Positions 8,682-19,328 of a stretch of 64,000 nucleotides of DNA are shown piece by piece. This DNA comes from Limnephilus marmoratus (lineage: Eukaryota > Arthropoda > Insecta > Trichoptera > Limnephilidae): assembly GCA_917880885.1 (NCBI GenBank), contig OU862912.1, positions 51,323,117 to 51,387,116 of the forward strand, given 5' to 3'. How positions within the stretch are numbered: the first letter of the stretch is position 1; each line of letters opens with the position of its first letter. The position numbers and the translations under genes are program-made. The notes beneath the pieces were generated by a model. That model saw only the letters and a list, made by a program, of their open reading frames with translations. It was not told the DNA's origin and did no database searches.

Positions 8682-9554
8682 CATATTTCAACCATTTTCC
8701 ATTCTCAAAGATTGAACACACTAAACTGATTGTGTCTTGGATGCATTATTTAAGTCTATGGATCGCGTATACGTCTGCTTTCATTTCTAAGAGTTCGTTA
8801 AGCCAGTAATTTTGCATAATGAACGACATAATTAAAAAAAATGTGTACATTGATTGTTAACCGAAACTTATCTCATACTATGGAGGCCGCGCTTAAATTT
8901 ATCAGTCGTCGGTCGGAATGTGATACGAACAATCGTAGCCCGTGCTTTGAAAAAATTGATAACTCACCATAGTTGCCGAATTCAGTCAATATTCTATTGA
9001 TATAGGTGTTTATCGATTGATCATGCTAGACTGCCTTGAAACGGTGGTAAAAGTCTGACAGGTACAAGTTATTTATTTTATACCTAAATATTAGAAATTA
9101 CGGAGGAAGTTTAAACTTGCGCATTGAACCCTCGTCATAACGTGACAAACATCAGTTCCTACTTTGCTTGAAGTAGTATGAAAAGTGGAATATTACCGGT
9201 GAAATTAGGGTGTGTATCCAACACCTGGCATTGCCTCGTTATCTACACCCATAAAGCACACCGGTTGATATTGCGGATTTCATATTACTGATAGCATTAT
9301 CAGCGTGATTTGGTTGATGAAATAATAACACTACTTTGTTATGCTTTGTTTGACGATCTAGGTTATTTATTGTTTTGGTTATTTGTGCTGTTTATCGTCA
9401 TATTGCTTTATTACAAATTATTTACCTGCAATCAGAACTGCATAATGTGGTCTGTGATTTTGTACCTACCAACCTAAAAATAATATTTTTTGTTTAGTTT
9501 ATTTGTTCCGTTACATTTTTGGCGCCTCAAACGTAGTTCCTAAAGCAAGACAAA
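8682..9554. other. No gene seen
   Basis: No recognisable coding sequence. A TGGCGCC near 9522 resembles a retrotransposon primer-binding site, but I could not find an LTR pair to go with it. Confidence 0.5.
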
Positions 9555-11080
9555 TCTATATATATAAAATCTCGCGTCAGGGTGTTTGTGGTCGCATTCC
9601 TCCGAAACGGCTCGACCGATTTTTATGATTTTTTTATGCATATTTCATATTTGGTAGGTATGAGAATAGGTCGCAGAGTATATTTCATGCCGCTAGGTGA
9701 TTAGGTGTCCCTATTCAGAATTTTTTTTCAATTTATTTGACAATTTTTATTTGTTTTTTATTTATTTGGCATCAAAAAATACCTATAACCCCAAATTTTC
9801 ACTCTCCTACCCCACGCAATTTCAGCATTTTTGCATGAACAAATTTAATCGTCGTTCGTATTCCAACAGAACGAAATTATTTATGTTGTTGAATGACGGT
9901 TTGCGCTACGTCCACCTTATCAAACTTTCATCCACACATGCGCAAGTCATTTACGAGAAGCGTCGTGTCATTTTGACGTTTCGTTCGGCATTTGTTATAT
10001 ATCACTATGATATTGTTATGTATTGTTGTTTTGGTGTTTTTTGTTTTTATCGGTGGTCATCGTCTACAGCGCTCCATTCTATCATAGATCCCATCCCCAC
10101 TAGCGATGTGTCAGTTCAGCTGGAATGGGCTCATGTGATCCGCTCCTTTGCAGGAAGCGGTTCCTACTCCCACTCCTTTTTCAAATCGACTACTCCCAGA
10201 GAACCCGGCCCAGTCCCAGTACTCTCCGCATCCAAATAAATCCGGCGGTAATCCGGCGGTCCGAGCAACTCAACGCCGAAGCGCGAAAACCGCACTCGAA
10301 TACAAGTCCCGGGTTCCTTTAAACCCAAGCGCCTTGTTCCTTGTTCCAAGCTACGTGAATCGCGACACAATCCATTCATTCCGCCCACTCCCGGACTCGC
10401 GCGAACTACGACACATTCCTGACTCACCCCGTGGCCGCCGGCTTGCTCCGCGATCCACCGTCCGGCGTCACTCACCATTCCACTCATGAGTCGCGGGTTC
10501 ATTCGATCGCTGTTCGTTGATCGACACACACGTGCGTGACCGCTTCGGCTAGACACGGAGTAGTTTTTAATTAGAGCGTCTTATCTGGTATCGTTAATCA
10601 ACGGGTGACGTGCATTATAAAATAATAGTTTATAGTAAAGCATTACAGCTTATTAATTTTACTTATTTAAATTCTCAATAAAAGACCGTGCAATGTAGAT
10701 ACATTGAATGTACCTACATTGCACGGGTGACGGGTCCTTGTGCTCGTACGGGTCTTGTCCGACTCCGGGGTTCTGAGTTCTCGTGTGGGTTCTACGAGTA
10801 GGTCCTGGTTCCGAGTTCTTTGAACCCGTGCGTCCTGTTTCGGTGCGCCGCAACAATACCCAGTGCCCAGTCCGCACCTAAGAACTCGGACCCGGGACCT
10901 GCTCCTAGAACTCGTGTACTTCTAAAAGGAAGCAAGTCTCGGAGGCTTCCGGAAAAATGCAGAACTTACCCACCTCTAATCCCCACACACTTACAATACA
11001 TTAGTTATTTTTTATTTAACAATTAAAATATTCACTAGAAATACTTTATATGGCAGAACAACGTTTTCCGGGTCGGCTAG
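9555..11080 (+). mobile_element. Non-autonomous Helitron, 1.5 kb
   Basis: It starts A|TCTATATATATAAAATC and ends CCGGGTCGGCTAG|T, matching both Helitron rules (TC 5' end, CTRR 3' end, insertion between A and T). The 5' part contains CTCGACCGATTTTTATG, a motif common at insect Helitron starts. No Rep/helicase is encoded. The interior has two unusually GC-rich patches (about 10,080-10,540 and 10,730-10,960), the second with inverted GTTCTA-rich segments, which look like captured or tandem-derived DNA. The overlapping open frames there have no recognisable domain. Confidence 0.75.
10688..10725. repeat. Hairpin inside Helitron
   Basis: CGTGCAATGTAG and CTACATTGCACG face each other across about 14 bases. 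It is internal, not the 3'-terminal Helitron hairpin. Confidence 0.6.
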
Positions 11081-11308
11081 TAATTTATAACTACTATTGA
11101 AACATCTATTTTTTCTATTGCCACTTTCAAATTAATGGCCCTAATTACTTGCTATGAAATTCCCTTAAAAGCTATTTGTAATATTTGATTCTATCTAGGA
11201 TTAAATTATCGTGCGCCGCAGTAGCAGTCGACAGACGTCATAAAAAATATTTATCTTAATCCGAACAAAGAATGTGTATTTTTTTAAATATAATGTTTGT
11301 TAAGCCCT

Positions 11309-11647
11309 TAGACATTAGTAAACAAGTGTAGAGATTAGTACCTGAACAAGTGTAAAAGTGTAGAAGACATTAGTAAACAAGAAGTGTAGAGATTAGTACC
11401 TGAACAAGTGTAAAAGTGTAGCAGACATTAGTAAACAAGTGTAGAGATTAGTACCTGAACAAGTGTAAAAGTGTTGCAGACATTAGTAAACAAGTGTAGA
11501 GATTAGTACCTGAACAAGTGTAAAAGCGTAGCAGACATTAGTAAACAAGTGTAGAGATTAGTACCTGAACAAGTGTAAAAGTGTAGCAGACATTAGTAAA
11601 CAAGTGTAGAGATTAGTACCTGAACAAGTGTAAAAGTGTAGCAGACA
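11309..11647 (+). repeat. Tandem array, six ~55-bp units
   Basis: GACATTAGTAAACAAG recurs at 11,311, 11,366, 11,424 and about every 55 bp to 11,587. Each unit continues with GAGATTAGTACCTGAACAAG and TGTAAAAGTGTAG. One unit has a 3-bp insertion. Units are nearly identical, so the array is recent or homogenised. It ends some 120 bp before a Penelope-type terminus. Confidence 0.9.
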
Positions 11648-11689
11648 AATATGAATGTCTACATATTTAATTAAATGATTAATACCTAG

Positions 11690-11850
11690 CAACGGCTCCA
11701 CCCCTACCATAATAATACATTGTTCCCATCCATATTTCGTTACTGTATATATATTATCAGTATACGTTTACCCTGAAGATGGAACGGTCGTTCCGAAACC
11801 GGTCGGCTTTACTCAAATATATAATCATGAATGTTTTCACTTGAATGATA
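11690..11850 (+). mobile_element. Penelope-type terminus, second family
   Basis: Contains the CTGAAGA...GAAACCGGTCGG signature seen in Penelope pseudo-LTRs. No RT or GIY-YIG coding sequence is attached, so it is an isolated terminus. Confidence 0.5.
11768..11812 (+). ncRNA. Hammerhead-like motif, weaker stem I
   Basis: CTGAAGA (11,773-11,779), stem II GGAAC-GGTC-GTTCC, GAAA (11,795-11,798) and a minimal ACCGGT stem III before C. Stem I pairs for only two bases (CC/GG), so activity is doubtful. Confidence 0.5.
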
Positions 11851-11879
11851 ATAAATCAGCTTTTATTCCAGCTAGGATA

Positions 11880-12244
11880 TGTCATACATGAAATACATAA
11901 ACCATAAGTGTAAATGGAAGAACACGTATGTTATAAATGTGAATTAAATTATTTATCGGAGAAACGATATCGTGCAAATGCTGTCACTCTTTGTAAATGC
12001 TTCCATTCGTGCTCTAAATATAGATTCATTGCACTTGTTGAATCTTTCCTTGAGAGCATCGAGCTCTCGGGGGAAGGAAGAAACTGCGAGAATAGATCGT
12101 CGAAGCGAATAATTCTTTTTCGCCAAACCACCGTTTACCCCCAACTCTCTACTGGTAAATTGACGGCAAGCGGGTATGTACTAATGGCGCTGTAGAGCTG
12201 GTTATTATAACATTGTATCCATGCATTGTTTGTTCTCGCGCAAC
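11880..12244. other. No recognised gene
   Basis: Several overlapping 60-93-codon frames run in different frames here. None has a recognisable domain, and the two minus-strand frames overlap each other. Confidence 0.4.
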
Positions 12245-12640
12245 CATTTTTTTTTACATGAATACCGCACAAGAGTCCCAACTGCCGTCTGGAGACAGTG
12301 GGATTGGGGTATGTTGTGAGGCTAAAGGTAGTGAGGAGGGGAAGGAGATAGGGAAGAGGAAGGTGGGGATGTACCTGGCTATTCAGATATGGTCACCAAA
12401 AACGGCTAAAGCCATTTCAAGCAACGTTTCAATACTGAATGGTGGTCTTGCACCAGGGCGATACTGAGAGTATCTTCCACTCTGGAACGGCAAATATAAT
12501 ATATATTATTTTAAATTAATAAATTGTGAAATAACACAAATTAATCAAATAAAATTTATTTGCCATGCCGGGATTCGATCCCGCGACCTTCGGAGTGCTA
12601 GTCAAGAGCCCTACCGCTGGACTGTGCCGGCTGTCCATAA
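12245..12640 (-). mobile_element. tRNA-derived SINE, full copy
   Basis: On the minus strand a tRNA-like head (about 12,560-12,640) has an A-box-like AGTCCAGCGGTAGGG and a B-box GGGATCGAATCCCGG. A body shared with the copies at 48,094 and 63,908 follows, ending in an A-rich tail (T-run at about 12,247-12,255). The shared body and tail show it is a SINE and not a tRNA gene. It would be transcribed by RNA polymerase III and moved by a LINE. Confidence 0.85.
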
Positions 12641-12674
12641 CCATACTAATGAATTACTTTTTTTTTATATATTA

Positions 12675-12752
12675 GATCCACATAGGAAGTCCTGAGGAAA
12701 ATAATTTCCCTCGGGGCCTTTGTCATCTTTGGGGTTGCTGTACGCTAAAGAG
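12675..12752 (+). repeat. R1 repeat fragment (head only)
   Basis: CCTGAGGAAAATAATTTCCC and GGCCTTTGTCATCTTTGGGG match the head of the R1 family found at 14.7, 20.9, 23.2, 28.2, 45.1, 53.2 and 61.4 kb. Confidence 0.65.
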
Positions 12753-13240
12753 GTAAACAGGTTGCGAAGTTAGTAAAAATACTAGCGTAGAAATGTGTAA
12801 AATATCGCGAGATGTCATAATTGTGGGATTGGTAAATTTGGAATCACAATTAAAAATGGTTTTTACAAAGTTATTGTGTCATTTTAACCTTCCGTGTACC
12901 ATGTGACTAAAAATCTCGTCCCACATTAGGTGGGGTATTACATAACCCTAAATATAAAAGTGATAAAATTATCATTTTTATTTTTTTCGGTGGAATTAAA
13001 CATATATGTAGTAATAATTAGGTTGAAATAAAACTCTAAGTAGGAAGTATGTATTAAAACATTATTATTATAAAAGAACAAAAAACACAACTTCTGTAAT
13101 CTTTGTAACTTAACAATCACTAATTTTAAATTGTACTTATTTTAAATGGCACTTTTAATTACCACAATTGTTTTAATTTACCAAACTACAACATGTTTTC
13201 TAATAAATAAAGATAAACTAAACCCAGGAAACATAAAAAA
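12753..13240. other. No gene seen
   Basis: AT-rich; the short frames are low-complexity. Confidence 0.5.
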
Positions 13241-13244
13241 TAAA

Positions 13245-13633
13245 ACAAACACTTTGTATTTAACCACGAATTTTTTTATTTTATATATCTACCGGTTTCG
13301 CTTCGATCAAGCATTCTCACGATTTAATAATAAGTAAATATTAAGACAGAGTTATCAGTTATATATAAGTTAGCGACAGAGGGAGAAAGAATATGACAAA
13401 AGAACATATTTAGACAGAGACAAAGTATTTGAAAGCGGTACAATAGATAATCAATTAAAGGGAGGGAGACAACAATACACATCTAATCCCAAGTAACCAA
13501 CAGTTACCGGGATTCAATTAAATAATAAAAGTTTGATGTATTCTACATTTATAATATAAAGGATAATATTTAAATTATGCTAAATTAATAATAATCAAGG
13601 ACCTCAGTCAAACAATATAACACATATATACAC
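13245..13633 (-). mobile_element. Penelope-like element 3' end, split from 15.4 kb
   Basis: Read on the minus strand this is the continuation of the GIY-YIG fragment at 15,387-15,700 once the hAT insertion (13,634-15,377) is removed: the exact 8-bp duplication ATATACAC lies on each side. Near its end is a degenerate hammerhead-like motif (13,289-13,320). Confidence 0.65.
13289..13320 (-). ncRNA. Degenerate hammerhead-like motif
   Basis: Minus strand GTGAGAAT, hairpin GCTT-GATCG-AAGC, GAAACCGGTAG. GAAA and the ACCGGT stem III are kept but CUGANGA is not exact. Probably an inactive relic of a Penelope pseudo-LTR. Confidence 0.4.
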
Positions 13634-13857
13634 TAGTGTCCGACCGAACTTTCGGTTTCGGTTTCGGTTTCGGCCTAGTTTCGGCCAAAAAACGAGTTTC
13701 GGCTTAGTTTCAGTTTCGGCCGCCATCCGGCCGAAACTAAGGCCGAAACCGTAACTGAATTTGGGAGGTTTCGTTCTACGGTCGGACATGTTCGGTGCAC
13801 TGAACTGCGAGCCACTAAGTGTCATTTTGCTGCGTCCGCGCTCATATTCAAAGAATA

Positions 13858-14223
13858 ATTATAAAAACCATTCTTAGGAAACCATACGACTTCCCTACTA
13901 TACAGATATTTCGGGAATTTAATGTACCATCTATTATAGAATTGTATAAGAGAAACGCCTTATGCTAAATTTATAAAGAATATTTTATTCAAAAAATTCA
14001 CCCCTCAGATAGCATAAGAAATAGATTTAAAACTAATGGCTTAATAGCCATCCCTACGCTTAGAACGACCACGGCTCAGCACCACTATTTGTATTTAGGT
14101 GTAAGATGGTACAATATATTATTATCCAATAACAAAATTAATATAACAGATACACTGAATTATGAATTATTCAAAAAACAAATTAAGTCCCTTAAATTGG
14201 ATAATGACATATTGTACCCTTAA
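13858..14223 (+). pseudogene. LINE ORF2 C-terminal fragment
   Basis: The frame reads FPTIQIFREFNVPSIIELYK, one stop, then PSDSIRNRFKTNGLIAIPTL, HHYLYLGVRWYNIL and a natural stop. This is the C-terminal tail (VPSI..LY...; .Q.SL.Y.G...WN.L) of jockey/CR1-group reverse transcriptases. A 3' UTR follows to an AATAAATAAATAAATA-type tail near 14,540-14,572. It is 5'-truncated, as is usual for LINE insertions, and sits inside the hAT element. Confidence 0.75.
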
Positions 14224-14667
14224 TGTTTACCCTTTATGTAATTAATTAATTTACCCTTACTTAAAACAGCAATATTTAATATTACAAAAAAAATTGTATT
14301 GATATTGTCCTTATATAACTATTTTTGTCTAAATTGTGTACATACTTAAGATATTTATTTCATTAGTTTTTTGAAAATTGTTTACAAAATGAACATTATT
14401 ATAATTATTTTTTGCATGTAAAATACTCCTCCCATAAACACGAGCTCCTAGAGCACAACTTATGGAGTAGTAGAATAAAACATGAATTATTTTGTAATCT
14501 TGCATGTATTATCATTGTAATGTATAAACAAAAATCTTGAAATAAATAAATAAATAAAAATAAATAGCCGTGTCAGGACTTTATTTGTTGTGAAATTGGA
14601 GGCGTTTATACTTAACATTATTCCGAAATAGGTAAGTTTTATTTCGCTGTTAAAAAGATTTAGTTCA

Positions 14668-14982
14668 TGATAGGCCCAGAGGAAAATAATTTCCCTGTGA
14701 GCCTATTTCATCTTTGAGATGCTGTGTGGAGGGTTTTTTTTTAGGGAAAGGAAGGAGAGAAGAGTTTTGGGAAGGAAAAGGGGTGGGTAAGAATCTGGGG
14801 TTCAGTGTGTCCTGGTCATCCACCTTCAAGACCTAGACAAACCTTATCCCATGAACCCGGGCACCCCTGCTAAATCACCAAACGTAGTGAACCACTTGGG
14901 GTGACCTATGGCAGAGGTGTTGGTTATCCAATAAAGTTTCCTGGGGCGGCGGTACCCATTCCCGCCTCCCAAATTATTTTGT
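14668..14982 (+). repeat. R1 repeat copy
   Basis: Head GAGGAAAATAATTTCCC, middle AAGACCTAGACAAACC and CCCGGGCACCCCTGCTAAAT, end TACCCATTCCCGCCTCCCAA. Same order as the 20,866 copy. R1 has no recognisable ORF or tRNA head; class unknown. Confidence 0.75.
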
Positions 14983-15296
14983 TCTTAAGATGAAAGAGTA
15001 TTTTTTGTTTAGTGTACCTAAACAAATTAGGTTTAAAAAGGTAAATTTGTTTTCTACCTTTTATTTTATGTTATTTGTTAATAATATTCAAATAGGTAAT
15101 AGTCCCGGTTGGACGAGAGGTCTGGGTTCGAGTCTCAGTTGCGACCATTGTCTTTTTTCTGGGTCTTGTTCTCTTTCATATTTTAGTTGAGATTATTATT
15201 GTTATCTTCTTCTTCAATGAATAATATATGATTAAAAAATAAAGGCTGATTGATTAAGATTGATTATTTTTTTCCACGCATGACCTTATGTGGAAG
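14983..15296. other. hAT interior, no gene seen
   Basis: AT-rich filler between the R1 copy and the right TTTCGG array. Confidence 0.5.
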
Positions 15297-15377
15297 TTTC
15301 GGTTTCGGTTTCGGTTTCGGCCGAACCTGAGACCGAAGCCGAAAGTCAGTTTCTGTTTCGGTTTCGGTCGGACACTA

Positions 15378-15700
15378 ATATACACATCATGGGCTGGGAT
15401 GGATTGTAGGAAACAAGTTAAAGATAGGGCTATAGTGTGTATTTTTTTGATTCGATAAATTTATTTGATTATGAAGTAGGAATTCTGACATATTAGTATT
15501 TAATGGTTTTCTAATTTCTAAGGCTTCTAAGTTATCTAATTTTATACCAACACTTTTTTTATGTAACATGCGCGTTCCTGAAATTTTATTAAAACTGTGG
15601 TCAGCTAAGATTAAGTGATTTGCAAGCTCAGAGAAACCCATTCCATTCAAACAGCGTAGATGTTCCTTTACCCTAATATTGACATTTCGTGCTGTTTTTA
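15378..15700 (-). pseudogene. Penelope-like GIY-YIG C-terminus
   Basis: The minus-strand frame reads KTARNVNIRVKEHL, then CLNGMGFSELANHLILADHS and LDNLEALEIRKPLNTN, aligning with the GIY-YIG domain of the 4.4-kb element (KTSRNFEIRIEEH, FSEFANHLIETSH, LDKLEILEIRKSVN). It is clearly a different, diverged family. It is interrupted upstream by a LINE insertion (15,700-16,460), beyond which the domain resumes at 16,462. The stop is near 15,387, just before the hAT insertion. Confidence 0.8.
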
Positions 15701-16138
15701 CTACAAGTTTACTATGCTCTTATACAATCATCACTTGAATATGGTATCATCAGCTGGGGAAGTGCTGCAAATACTTGCCTGGAGCCTTTAGTAAAGATCC
15801 AAAAACTAATTTTGAAAGTCATTCTTAAAGTCCCGTTGAGAACTAGCACTGATTTTATTTTTAAGACACTAAATGTTCCTAACCTGCAAAAATTGTATTA
15901 AAAAAATATCCTGCTTTATCAATTTAAAAATACACACATGTTTGAAGAACGAATAAGCACTAGAGCCTTAAGAGAGTCAAATGTAAAATCCTTTAACATC
16001 CCAGTTTGTCAAACCTCTTATGGGCAAAGAAGTTTTAAATATAATGCAACAAAGCTGTTCAATTCTCTACCTCCTGAAATTAGAAACACGCAATCCAAAA
16101 ATGCATTTAAAAGTAAAATCATTGATCACCTCAAATAA
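15701..16138 (+). pseudogene. LINE ORF2 C-terminus, one internal stop
   Basis: VYYALIQSSLEYGIISWG..., one stop after NVPNLQKLY (15,899-15,901), then KNILLYQFKNTHMFEERI to KSKIIDHLK. Compared with 54,586-56,799 I see one substitution (WGS for WGR) and the stop. It holds only the post-RT tail, so it is dead on arrival. Confidence 0.85.
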
Positions 16139-16460
16139 ACATTACCATCACGAGTATTTAATAACATACTTACCTTTATACCTACTGTGTGTATATATAT
16201 GTAACCATGTAGCTACTGTAATCTTCTATATATATATGTAACATACTTGAATTGTATATTTAAAGAAAAAAAAGATTTTATATCAACCTGTCACTTTCAT
16301 AATATTTTTCAAAATATTACTTAAACAAAATCATAGATAACCACTCTGTAAATTGCCATCTCAACACAGGCGTTTCAAACCTAGTGAGATGGGCAATACG
16401 TCACTATTATAACCAAATGTAATATGAAAATAATGAAATAAAAAAATAAAAAAAAATATA
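15701..16460 (+). mobile_element. 5'-truncated LINE copy
   Basis: It is nearly identical to the 3' end of the 54.3-58.6 kb LINE in opposite orientation: same C-terminal ORF2 codons, same 3' UTR, ending in an A-rich tail (about 16,436-16,460). It landed in the GIY-YIG segment of the Penelope-like remnant. The near identity implies recent mobility of this LINE family. Confidence 0.85.
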
Positions 16461-16461
16461 G

Positions 16462-16545
16462 AAAGCAGGACGATCATTGCAGGTAAGTTTGTAGATACCC
16501 GAATGAGATAAACTATCTTCTTTATCTTTGGTAATGATTAAATAT
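16462..16545 (-). pseudogene. Penelope-like GIY-YIG start, displaced
   Basis: Minus strand reads KDKEDSLSHSGIYKLTCNDR then PAFYV, the GIY and YIG strands of the domain whose remainder (GKTARN...) begins at about 15,700. Removing the LINE copy joins the two parts in order. Confidence 0.75.
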
Positions 16546-16549
16546 TAAT

Positions 16550-17650
16550 AAATATACATATTAATATAATGCCTAACCACTTCTTATGAAAATCTTGCTT
16601 CTTATGAAAAAATATTTATATATCATTCCTATGTTTATCATAAATATGAAAGACATATATCTTTTTATCAACGCGCCGTACGAGGTAGGGTGCGTGATAC
16701 CCATACGCACTACAGGGGCGTGTAACTTGGCGGTCGGAACGGTATCGTCGCAAATCCAGCTACTGAGAATTCGAAGTTCGGCACTATCACAGTTTTGAAA
16801 TTATTGCGATTTTTGAAGAACTGGGGTGTGCCACACCCCACCCTGGTAGACGGAGGGTTAAATAAAAATTGATTCTCCTTGGATATACAATGTCCATACT
16901 CAAAGATATCGAATTATAATACACATGCACAAAAGCATAAATATTAATTTTATTAATTATATTACACAGGGGTACGTATAAATAATAACTGTAAAAATAA
17001 AATAAATTTATTACTTTCGAACTCCCTGTTGCTCTTACACTATGTGCCATAATGTATCTGTTATAATCTATTATAGCACCTACCCTTTTAGTAAATAAAG
17101 TATCCTTAATATTAACACGAGCTTTGTTAATTATTTTTAATGGCTCATGAATCCCACATCCCAGCAATATAAGATTACTCGGGATGGGTACCAGGTTGAT
17201 AATCGATTTAAATTTATGTTCGATCGTCACTCACGGCAAGCGATGCATAAACTACCCCCACAGCACTTTACAGGCTGTAGGACGAACACCTTGAAATAAG
17301 GTAGGCAGGTAAACCCCTCCGCTTTATTTTAGCCAGAAAACATCTTAACATAGTCTATTGTTTGCGTTTTATGTGGTGACCCCACAAGTCTTTCATAAAT
17401 AACCCATCCTAATCTAACGGCTATTTGGTAACAGTTATTTTCTGATGATTTTGAAGTGAAAGTATTGGGGGAAACAAAGAAAAAATTGTCACCAGGTGGA
17501 TAATGAGAATTGGTTAAGCCCCTTTGAGGTAATTTTCTCACGAAATGGCGCTATAAAAATTATCGAATAATTATTATTTATTATTGTATACGATTCAATA
17601 GGAATTCGGGATTATGCAATTTGCAATAATTACAAGTAATTTATAAAATA
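16550..17650. other. No recognised gene
   Basis: The longest frame (16,787-17,230, minus, 147 codons) has no motif I recognise, and its second half is low-complexity Tyr/Ile/Asn. The 70-codon minus frame at 17,329-17,541 is also unrecognised. GC-richer patches near 16,670-16,780 may belong to an unidentified repeat. Confidence 0.4.
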
Positions 17651-18176
17651 CTAGCGATGCAATCCCGGCATGCGTAGTAATCCACTTAAATAAAGAAATT
17701 ATTTCTCCCTGCGTGTCCTTTCCCATTCGTTTACGTTCGTATTCCGCCTCCCCTTTCCACCTGCACGCGTTTCCTTCCCCGCCATCCCACTCTGCCACTG
17801 AGCTACATGAAATATACAAATTCTTCAAACTATTCTCCCGCCACCTATTTTAAATTTTTTGTACAAATTTCATTACACCACAGTTCACCTGTATATATAT
17901 ATATATATACATATAGAAACCTTCGCAGGCGTGCGCACCTCAACTCATTAAAGTTTATCGCAATCTGGTGAATGTTATAGTTATATATGAATGGTGTAGG
18001 AAATAATTTCATTACGCCAAAGCTCACCATTATATATAGAAGCTATCGCGGGCATGCGCTCATCAAATCCCCAAAGTTTCATCGGAATCGGATGAATGGT
18101 TGAGCAACGCATAAGGAATAAACAAACAAATAAACAAGCAAGCCAGCAATCATACATTGATTTTTACATATATAGA
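17651..18176 (-). mobile_element. Non-autonomous Helitron, 526 bp
   Basis: On the minus strand it starts A|TCTATATATGTAAAAATC and ends CGGGATTGCATCGCTAG|T, meeting the TC/CTRR rule at both ends with A-T target bases. The 5' part carries CATTCATCCGATTCCGATG, typical of such elements. No coding capacity. Confidence 0.75.
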
Positions 18177-19016
18177 TATATTATGTACCTAATCACTGAC
18201 CTCTATGAATGTTGGTAAAGTATGGCAATACTTCGTTTCATCTACATATTTGATTTGGTGACTTGCTTGCAAGTATTTTGTCATCGAATGACATGATTTT
18301 TACAAAATTTTAATACAACAAAAATCTCACGTAAAAGAAATTTAGATCCAGCAGGGAAATTGTGGGAATTGACGAAGAGAACCAAGAGCACACGGACTTT
18401 TCATGCCTTGAACATTTTGTATGGGACAATCTAGTCTCTTTTGTACCACTACACCGAAGGGTGTATCGCTGTGGGTAGTGAGGGTGGGTCGGTAATGCGA
18501 CCCTAGAGCCTCTCATCACAGTAACTAATTAATATGACTGAATTTCCCATCCCTCGGGAGCATAATAGCGGCAAACTATATAAGCAGATTAAAGTGGAAG
18601 GCGCCAACAAGGGTAGTTTTGAGTGTATTGTATAATATTGTCATTGTTTAGGTTTGCTATTAAGTGTTTATATTATCGAGATTGTGCCCACCCTAAATAT
18701 CGTGATGTGGATTCCAGGAAAATATTTATAAAAATTTATGTTGGTAATCATTTGAGGTGCTCAAACTCAGGTGTATTACCTAATATGTTATTGAATATTA
18801 TGCTTTAGGTGAAGTGCTACAACAACGTAATGCAAAATCGTGCGTTTCTGGTTTGAAAATTTGATCGCTAGAAACATTTTAAATGCTTTAATTAAATACT
18901 GCGAGGCGAACACATTTTGACTTTTGAAATAATCAAGCATTTTTTTTAAGACTTTTTATAAGTCCAAATAATGTATCAAGTCTTTAAAAACTGTTTTAAT
19001 GTTGAAAATCTCCTAG
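18177..19016. other. No gene seen
   Basis: The frames at 18,310-18,519 (minus) and 18,623-18,808 (plus) have no recognisable domain. Confidence 0.5.
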
Positions 19017-19020
19017 TTAA

Positions 19021-19324
19021 CTCTCGATAGGCCAAGATATCAAACATAACGTCCGTAACCTAGTGGGTCGGCCGAAGACCCAATGCATTTTTTTATGGGC
19101 GTTTAAATTTTTTTTTGTCATTTGTTCATTTTATTGGGCAGGTAATATTATCTACCTATATTTGAAAAAGTATTTTTTTCCTGCAATCAACGATTTTTTT
19201 AAACGGCACATTATGTATTAATTCTTTGCGCAGGAATACCTAAAATACTAAAAATATAATTAACGTATATAAGAAGGATAGTAATTTTGGGGTCTACCTT
19301 CGGCCCCAGTTGGCTGCGGCAGAG
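19021..19324. mobile_element. TTAA-flanked MITE (piggyBac-like)
   Basis: Flanked by TTAA on each side (19,017-19,020; 19,325-19,328). The ends start CTCTCGATAGGCC and, inverted, CTCTGCCGCAGCC. Subterminal inverted segments GGGTCGGCCGAAGACCC and GGGGCCGAAGGTAGACCCC pair imperfectly. TTAA duplication is the hallmark of piggyBac-type insertion; the TIRs are short and degenerate. Confidence 0.55.
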
Positions 19325-19328
19325 TTAA

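Larger units (their letters stand above)
13634..15377. mobile_element. hAT element with 8-bp TSD and TTTCGG arrays
   Basis: TIRs TAGTGTCCGACCGAA face each other at the two ends, and the flanks carry the exact 8-bp duplication ATATACAC (13,626-13,633 and 15,378-15,385). Just inside each TIR is an array of TTTCGG/GTTTCGG repeats (13,650-13,745 and about 15,297-15,372). No transposase is seen. The interior contains a LINE 3' fragment and an R1 repeat, so it is a non-autonomous element that was itself a target. Confidence 0.85.

Noticed and set aside
9510..9530. Solo LTR ending before a TGGCGCC primer-binding-like site
   Set aside because: No matching TG start, LTR partner or coding sequence could be found.
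10125..10556. Overlapping 65-130-codon frames in a GC-rich patch
   Set aside because: All strands are open because of base composition; no recognisable domain, and the patch lies in a Helitron.
11309..11647. CRISPR-like array
   Set aside because: Units are contiguous 55-bp tandem repeats without distinct spacers, and the DNA is eukaryotic.
16787..17230. 147-codon minus-strand frame as a gene
   Set aside because: No motif recognised and the C-terminal half is low-complexity AT-rich sequence.
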